Part shown: piece after piece, positions 51,501-60,500 of the stretch
How the letters are laid out: every line of letters begins with the position of its first letter
Numbering within the stretch: the stretch's first letter is position 1
Assembly (NCBI GenBank): GCA_922989275.2
Contig: OV277868.1
Coordinates: forward strand, 51,086,216-51,150,215
DNA length: 64,000 nucleotides
Origin: Gari tellinella
Taxonomy: Eukaryota; Mollusca; Bivalvia; Cardiida; Psammobiidae
Direction of reading: 5' to 3'
Notes under the pieces: model-generated
What the model saw: the letters and a program-made list of their open reading frames with translations, nothing else
Database searches by the model: none
Told to the model about the DNA's origin: nothing
Program-made: the position numbers and the translations under genes

Positions 51501-54500
51501 AGATAGAAACAATGTATACAGCTTGTAGCTGGGTACCAGTAGGCCCTGATCCCAGTGCACCCACCCATACCTAGTGCATAAGATAGAAACAATGTACAAG
51601 ACTCTTTCCCTCACAACCAAAAATCACCTGTATCCAACTAATATTGCATTTATATTTTCAACTCATTCATCCCTAAAACTTTTAATAGATAATTCCAATT
51701 TTAAAATAAGTCTAGACCATTTTGACTATTTAGGGTTGATTTTAATAATATATATCAAAATGACAAACAGTGTAGAACCTGATCAGAGGGCTCCTGAAGG
51801 AGCTCTCTGATCAGGGTCAACACTGTTTGCATAGGACAAGTGTAATCCTCACATGTGCACTGTTTGTAAATGATGAGTTAATGACAGGTGACTGCTTAAA
51901 GCAAGATTAAAGTAAAGCAGAAAACACCTAAAGAGCTCCTTTAGGAGCTTCCTATTAACTATGATCTTGTTTTAAGCTGCTATCTGTATTAAATACTTTC
52001 AGGGAACCATCCTTTGAGAGCATTTATCAGTACAGAGCAGGGGTGTCATACACTGTCCTGAGGTGATTATGCAGGAGGGAAGATTTAATAAATTAACTAA
52101 ATATCACTCAATATTGCAGAATTAAATATACATGGTTTGTTAGCTTTGCTTTAAGAGATCACTAAAACGAAAATGCATAAACTATCTTTAACCTATTACC
52201 CCATAAATACGCCTTTTAAGTTATTCCTCCACTGAAGAAAATAGTTCCAATTTACACAATTATGCATATGTACCATAGGAAATATTTCAATATTCTAGCA
52301 GATGGTAGCTTAAGGCAGGCCGAAAATAAAGCAGAATGTGCCTTAAGACGCATTTTGCTTCACTTTCAACCTGCTTTAAGTGATCATCTGTCTTCAAAAC
52401 TAGAAACAGGTTATGGGATAATTAGGCAAGATGAAAGTTCAATATGTAGAACAGAAGTTTAAGCTGTAATCTGCCTTTAATGATAGCCAGGTTGGTCACT
52501 GCATAGTAGGAAATAACCTAGAGAAGTTGTGGTATCTGTAAGACATACAGTCTTCTCTAGTCGCATGTACCTTATATGCAAAATATTACCAAGTAAAAAC
52601 AACCTTGATTTTTTGAAATATTGAAGCATATCAAAATCCTGACAATATTTAAATCTGTGATATACAGTAAAACCTCTCTATTATGACCACTAAAATGAAG
52701 GTTAATTGCTAGTATAAAAGACAGATGACAGCTTAAAGCAAGGTTACAGTAAACAGAGCACCAGATAGGGGTAGTTTTTCAAAAACTAAAATCTTTATTT
52801 CTGAATTAAACCCTATGGTGTCACTACTCATTAGAATCGTCTCTTCGAGACGATTCTAATGAGTAGTAACACCATAGAATTTGGTGCTAAAAAGAGTGAG
52901 AAAATGTTGGATTTGTTGAAATAACTACCTCTTATCTGGAGACCTGAGTAAAACAGAAAGCTTACTGTTTCACTGTCACATTGCTTTAAGCAGTCACCTG
53001 CATTAAACACCTAACAATTATCAAAATTTAGTGGTTGTAATAGAGAGGTTTTACTGTATGTGAAAACACCCTGTAAATTTTAAGGCTGTAACTTGGAAAC
53101 TGTAAAAGGAGTTTAGATGAAGTACAGTGCTCCCACTCTACAACGACACCTTATGGGAGACACAGATTGTGTTTGTTGTTGGGAGGGAGTCATTATAGGG
53201 AGGGGAAATTAAGACTTGGCTTACATTTGAAAACAGCTTGAATCCAGATCAGACGCCACATAATCCAGCATCTGATCTGGGTTCAAGCTGTTTGTCACTC
53301 GTCATTATATTCATTCTATCAAAATGTCTACGTATATGTTACTTTAGAAAAACAACGTACAACAATTTTAACCAGACAATATTGCATCAGTGTTCCCACC
53401 AGGATTTTTTTCTGGGGGTTTTCAAAACCCCCAGTTGACCTCCATTTCCCAAAGTTGGTTTTTTTTCATGAAAACTGGGGGTTTTGAATGAAAATTTGGG
53501 TAAAACCATGTTTTTCTTTGCAATACACAGGGTGCATTGAACTATCACTTTGTATAACATGACATGTTTAGTAGGCTTTAAATGCAATAAAAATAAAGAT
53601 TATAGAACATTTTTTTATTATTATTCAGTGCTATTCAGTGTGATCCAACTGCAGAACCCGGTCCATTGTTTGTAGACTGATAATTTGGAGAAGGAGAAAA
53701 AAAACTATGGAACAAATATTGACAGGATAAATGGAATTTCCATAAGATTTTGCAAAGATTCAGCACGATAAACAAAAAAATATTCATGAAGTTTTTATCT
53801 AAGTCAGCGGTTGCTGAAACGTAACACTAGAAACGTCACTAACAGATTTATGATTTTCGTTCATTTATCGAGGACACTGATTCTAGTTGCGATATCGTAA
53901 CTGCATCAGTTTGGAATGCATTTTTTACACTGTGGGTGTGTAAAATCAGGTTACTTGCGTCTAAATGTGAGTTTCCCCCGATTTAAATTTTACTACAGTC
54001 AACGGCCACCATTCTTCGAGGGATGGTCGGCCATTTGGGAAACATACGTCACATAACCTCTTACTACATATTCCAAATATGGAGTGTGTAGTAAAACTAC
54101 CGGGCGTGTCAACGAATGGCGGGAAAAAAAGCCAGTAACTAATACTTGAATTTAAGCGTTAAAATTGGTTTTAAGCTGCCATCGTTAACCATATTAGAAA
54201 TAAAATAAATATTTAAGTTTACCTCGGCAAAAATAATTCTCGAATTCAACATAAATACCACAACCTAAGAAAGTTTTCCAGTTATGAATGAAAGCCTCAT
54301 TATGTTAACCGGAAGTCGTACGAAGCATGCGCGGATTCTGTCTCAGCTTCGATTCTAGGGACTGGTGGCAAGTTTACCATGTTTGCCAATAATTTGTTAA
54401 CGTGGGTTGAAACAAATTCTTTTCAGTCATGGCTTTATTAGTTGTCGATGATCGGAACCATGCTGTCGAAAGACAAACGACACGGAAGTACACTCGGAAA

Positions 54501-57500
54501 CCTTTGATATTATCGTTCTCGGCAACATGTCAGAGAAAAATGAGATTCGGAATTTCCGAATCCTTCCGAGCGGCGAAAAATACTGAACCAATCAAACAGT
54601 CTCTTCTATTTTTAGTTCTTGTCCATAACTGTCATTACCTGCGAAGACGTTTTACTGGGAAACCACGAAGGTTTGGAAAACTATCGTTTTTACGGGAGCG
54701 AAAGGACTCCAATTCTGTTATGTTGGTTTTAGTTTCCGAGTTTTTCTTTACGTTTTCAGAACGTAGAGAGAAACCATTCCTCGAAAATCTGTACGTGAAC
54801 CTTGTCATTTGTACGTGAAAAACGTAGGATTGTACGTGAATGGGAACATTGTTGCATCAATTAAAGCATTACATATAATTGTCCTGTTTAGGGTACTGCG
54901 GCAAGGGTCGTTTTAAGGAGGGAGTTGTTGTTTATAGGATCCTTGTAGGGAGGGACCACTGTATATACCTTAACCTTTTACCCGATAACCCGTTTATTTT
55001 TTGTTTTGATTTTAATAACCCATTTATAACATTAAATATAGGTGATCACTTAAAGCAGGTTGAAAGTAAAGCAGAATGTGCCTTAAGGCACATTCTGCTT
55101 TACTTTCAGCCTGCTTTAAACTATCATTTGCTAGGCTATATAGAAATATTTGTAATGGTAATTGTTTATGAGGGTATAAACTGGAACTATTTTCTTCAGC
55201 GGAGGCGTTAAATACGCTAAAAGTCGCTTCTATGGGGGAAAGAGTTAAATGTGAACCCAACTGTTTCTAATACCTGTTTATCTTCTATCACATGGTTGGC
55301 CTCTAGCTGTATGGGAAACTGCACACCAAGCTCTGATGAGAACGTTGACATAGGTGATAGAGTTCCACTACTCAGAACTATGTTCCTACAGCAAGCAAAG
55401 TCTGAAAATGCCTGGAAGAAAAGTAGACAATGAAACAACAATATAGTGTTGCTACAAAGACCATTCAAAAGAAGGGTTTGAATATGTTAACTCATTACCC
55501 AGTAGATACACCTTTTTACACCTTTAACCCTTAGCCTGCCACTCACAACTATAGCTCCATATGCAAACAGCTTGGATCCGGATGAGACGCCGAGTAACTC
55601 GGCGTCTCAACCGGATCCCAGCTGTTTGACACTCGGACAACATTTTCAGCAATTTTGAGCAACTTTGAAGCACTTTGAAACTTAAAGCAGATGAGAAATA
55701 TAGCAGACGACAATTTATTTGGCGGGCTAAGGGTTAATTGATCCCTCCACTAAAGAAAATATTTACATTTTATTTAAAGAATATGAAGAATACTTTTTGT
55801 TCTCAAGATGGTTATGACGGTGCACTACAGACCGATGTTTTCAGCTCTTGATCTTTTTGGAGGAAACAGCTGATCTGACGAGCGCTTGTGGCTGACCGTT
55901 TATTATATACCTTCAATATACACCAACAACAACCAGATAGTTGGATAAATCATTTTATAACCAGAAACATTTAATATTTGAAGCAGAACAAGAATTATTT
56001 TTATGCCACAAATTAATGCGGAACTTGAACATGCACTTTTAGCCAGGATACATGATGTCAGGCTAATCCAAAATGACATCAGAGTAAAATACAAGGAATA
56101 AGATACAGACTTGTGCAACTTACTTTTACAGATACACAGGGAAAAGCTCAATATTACAGGAAGGCATGTACAGTGGAGAAACTGTTATTCTTTCCCAATA
56201 AACGCGTTTACGCTAAAACTATTATTTGCAGTGCAAACAGTTTGGAACCAGATCAGACGCCGGGTAACCCGGCGTCTGATCAGGCTCCAAACTGTTTGCC
56301 ACCAAGATAAATATGAAATATCAGAATTGTCCAAAAGTTGTTCTTTTCTACGTTTTGCGCTTTGCGTTTGCATACATTTGCGTTTAAACGGGAAAGAATA
56401 ACAGATTCTCCACTGTAATAAACACAATTAGCAGAAAGGTTAAAAGTTATGTCACTGAATATTGAAGTTCCTAAACTTATAAACAAGAGAAAAACCCAGA
56501 GTTAGGCCATATATTCTACTTCATTATAATCGTTTCAAACTTACCACTGCAGGATTCATACACCAGAAGTTCAGAGTAAACACCACCACTTTAGAGCCAC
56601 CTGAAGAAAAACAGAAACTTAGGACACTTAAGACAAACAATGCATACCCTCACTTTGTCAAAGCATACTTGTTACCAACCAGCACAGTACATAACATACA
56701 AAATTAAGGTGTATATAATATGCCTTCAATTTGTTCCTCCACTCAAGAAAAGTGTTCCACTTTATACAGTCATGAATTTGCCTCACGAAAAACATTTTCT
56801 ATATCCTAGCAGATGGTAGCTTGTAGCAGGTTAAAAGTAAAGTAGAATGCACCGGAAGGTGCATTCTGCTTTACTTTTAACCTGCTTAAAGAGGTCACCT
56901 GTCTTAAATCTTCATAAAAAGAAACAGCCTTTAGGTTGATGGGTGAATCAAATTCTTTTGATTTGCTTCCATGCTTATCTAGGAAGTTGCTTTCACCTAA
57001 ACCAACTAAACCAAACTATCGTCTATCAAAAATTATGATTTCAAGCAACAACTCTGATAGAATTGAGAATATCTTTAATCTCACCAAGGATGAAACTGAT
57101 AAAGATCTATTGGAGAATACATTTCAGAAATGCCTACCTCGTCTGTTTTTATTCATCCAAACATTGTTCTGAAAACACACAAAAACTTACATGACATCAA
57201 CTCATTATTTCTGAAACTTTTAATGGACAATTACTATATCTAATTAAGTCAAATTTTGTCTATTTAGGGTTGTTATATGAAATATATTGCAATATGACAA
57301 ACAGAGCAGACCTTGATCAGAAGATCCTTCAGGAATATTCAGATGGACTCATCCATTAATTGATGAAGGACTAGTTTACATTGAATCTCCATATGTGTAT
57401 TTGTTTTTTTGTTGTTTTTTTTTAAATAATTTGAACTATAACAAACAGTGCAGACTCTGATCAGAGGGCTCCTGAAGGAGCCCTCTGATCAGAGTCTACA

Positions 57501-60500
57501 CTGTTTACAAATCAAGGGCTTGGTGCAAAACTATTGTAACTCCCTCACAATTGTGAGGGAGTTACAATAGTTTTGCACCAAGCCCTCGAAATGAAATATT
57601 CATGTACATGTACTGTGTTTTGTTCAGTTAGAGTTAAAAGCAGTCATTTGGAGACATACAGCAAGGAAACTATTCCTGGACAATCTCACCCTCATGTCCA
57701 ATTTTACAAATTCCATTCATTTTTTTTTTAACCTTATATTCCAAGATTGATCCACAAACAGTATTTCAGTTATATAGCGGGGTCTACTTTAGACAGATAT
57801 AGTGCTGCCACACTATGATAGCATGTCACTATACCCAATCACATTTCAAATGGACAAGGACCAGCAGGAGAAAAATTGCTGGATCCATATCTCATTTACA
57901 ACCAGATAACAATTTGGGATATGGATTCAGAAATACTGTAATACCTATTGAACTCATGTGCAGTCATGCAGTTTTCTCATTCCTGTACCACAATGGCATA
58001 CAACATTGGGTAAGTACTGCATTCTGAAGGCAAATTAACCCTTAGCCTGCCACTCACGACTATAGCTCCTTATGCAAACAGCTTGGATCCGGATGAGACG
58101 CCGAGTAACTCGGCGTCTCATCCGGATCCAAGCTGTTTGACACTCGGACAACATTTTCAGCAATTTTGAGCAACTTTGAAGCACTTTGAAACTTGAAGCA
58201 GATGAGAAATATAGCAGACGACAATTTATGTGGCGGCCTAAGGGTTAATATTCATACTCACTGTGTCTCTCTTTGCTACAAACTGCATGGACTTCATAAC
58301 TGCTACTCTGAAAATAGGAAACAGATACAGCCACACCTGTATTAACCCATTAATACGCCTTTTTACCCCTCTAATTTATTCCTTTACGAGAATAGTTAAA
58401 TTTTATACGATCATGAACATATATTACAGGATATATTTTCTATTTTCTAGCAGACAATAGCTTAATGCAGGCTGAAAGTAAAGCACAATGTGCCTTAAGG
58501 TGCATTCTGCTTTACTTTCAACCTGCTTTAAGTGGACACCTGTTTTAAATACTAGAAACAAGCTATGGGGTAATGGGCAGGGCTACAGAAAAGCAGCGTA
58601 TCTGCGTATTTACCCAATTATTTTGATCCATTTACCCAATTAAAATCACTTTCTTGCGTAATAAAAAAGCAAATCAAAATCTCATTACCCAATTATTTTT
58701 ATTCTCGAGCGTATCGCTTTGTGAAGTTCTCAATACTTCTGCGGCAATAGCCAAGTAAATCCAAATGAGTTTGGAATTGAAAGCTGTTTCCCAGCGGGTA
58801 CTTTCAGTTTCTGCCTTATTATCATATTCAGCTTAATTAACTGGGAACCATACTCACAAAAACTATAGACTGGTTCTACAACATTGGAATTTTACACCAG
58901 AAAAGTGAGTATAGTAAATGGATAATTGACACTGTAACCCCGTCTGAGATAAACGTCCGTTATGCACTGGTAGGCTACATGCAGAAAGAAAACAACTGTT
59001 TAACTTTACTGATGTGCAAAAGCACAAATATTTGGTTGTTAAACAGAGCAAATTTTAAAAGCTCTGGTAAATAATATACTAGATGATTTGATCAAGGTCT
59101 TCAATCATTGTCTTTGCTATAATTCTTGTGACCGAGTTATGCCAGTCTCTGGACTTCGTGAAAACGAAAGTAAAACATTCTGGAGATCGATTGACATTAG
59201 AAACAAAACATGATTGGGAAAAATCAGTTCTGTGGCCTGTCATAATAGAAGACAGTAACCTTTAGACGAAACTACGATGTAAGGTATGTAGGTCAATGAA
59301 AAAAGTGTAAACTGACAAGTGTCAGAGCTGAAGAGGGTGCATTGAGTAATCAGATATCTACTATTATTTGAGCATTATAATTAAGACACAATTAGAGCAC
59401 CAAACCAGCGACCCTGTTAATTTAAATCATTGACAAAACACAAAAATGCTTGTAAACATGAAGAACAGAATGTAAGTATTCAATGTTAAATTGTTTTAAC
59501 TCTTTCCTCCCTGAAACTTTAAATGGACAATTCCAGTTTCCATTTTAGTCATGTCCATTCCTGACTTTTAAGGGTTGTTTTTGTCAATGTTTGGCATTAT
59601 GACAAACAGTGAAGACCCTGATCAGAGGGCTCCTGCAGGAGCCCTCTGATCAGGGACTTCACTGTTTGCATAGGACAAGCGTACTATTTATATGTACACT
59701 GTTTGAAAAGGACGCCTATATGCGGGACTAGGGCTCAAAGGGTTAAAGTTATGTTTATCATTCAAAGGTTTTAGCTCAAGTAAGACCTTAGCAAATCAAC
59801 ATTTTTTCATATTACCCAATTAAGTTTTCGGTACCCAATTGTTTGCCAAGTCCAGGGGTAATTACCCAATTAACGCAAATGCTTATCTGTAGCTCTGAAT
59901 GGGTTAACCATTACTCCATGAATACACCTTTTCATGCCTTTATTTAATATCTCTATTGAAGCAAAAACTTCTGTTTTATACTGCACATAATCAATATGCA
60001 TCCTAGGAAATATTTTCTATATCCTAGCATGTGGTAGCTTAAAGCAGACTGAAAGTAAAGGAGAATATGCCTTAAGGTATATTTTCAACCTGCTTAAGTA
60101 GTCATCTGTCTTCAAAACTAGAAATGGCTATATGTAGGGATAAGCTATACTTTCTCTGAAGAAGCATAGAGGAAGCCAAAATGATAACTTCAAATGCAGA
60201 AAAAACTAGATGTGACTGTGCCTGTTAGATCCATATGATGCCCCCCCCCCCCCCCACACCAAAAAGCGACATGAACCATATATGCCAATAAGGACTAAAT
60301 TAAATAGGCCTTAATTCTTTGAAAAAAATTGAAGCATATCAGGATATGCACATCTTTTGCATATGGACATACATCTTGTGACACCTGGGGCCCGATTCAT
60401 AAAACTTCGTATGACAAATGTTGTTGTAAGTCAGATTATAAAAGTCTCAATTATTATTTATTTTTCAATCTAATCTTGTCTTGTGACATCTCTTTGGAAT

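Larger units (their letters stand above)
58342..59907. mobile_element. Family A element interrupted by a 1.3-kb insertion
   Basis: Left TTAACCCATTAATACGCC with core 58462-58535. The right end GGGTAATGGG is interrupted and resumes as AATGGGTTAA at 59898-59907. Confidence 0.7.

Noticed and set aside
49541..51620. Long minus-strand open frames of 69-109 codons across the 80-bp array
   Set aside because: They are read-through of the repeated splice-acceptor unit in shifting frames; only the terminal 49685-49804 segment is a conserved exon.
54429..54818. 129-codon plus-strand frame inside the TA-flanked 1.84-kb element
   Set aside because: No recognisable transposase or host motif and no splice or homology support; mentioned with the element but not called as a gene.
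56936..57172. 78-codon plus-strand frame with fairly protein-like composition
   Set aside because: It overlaps the antisense BRIP1 micro-exon 57138-57168 and ends there by chance; no start context or homology.
60240..60256. Run of C bases as a regulatory element
   Set aside because: Simple homopolymer in an intron; nothing else supports a function.
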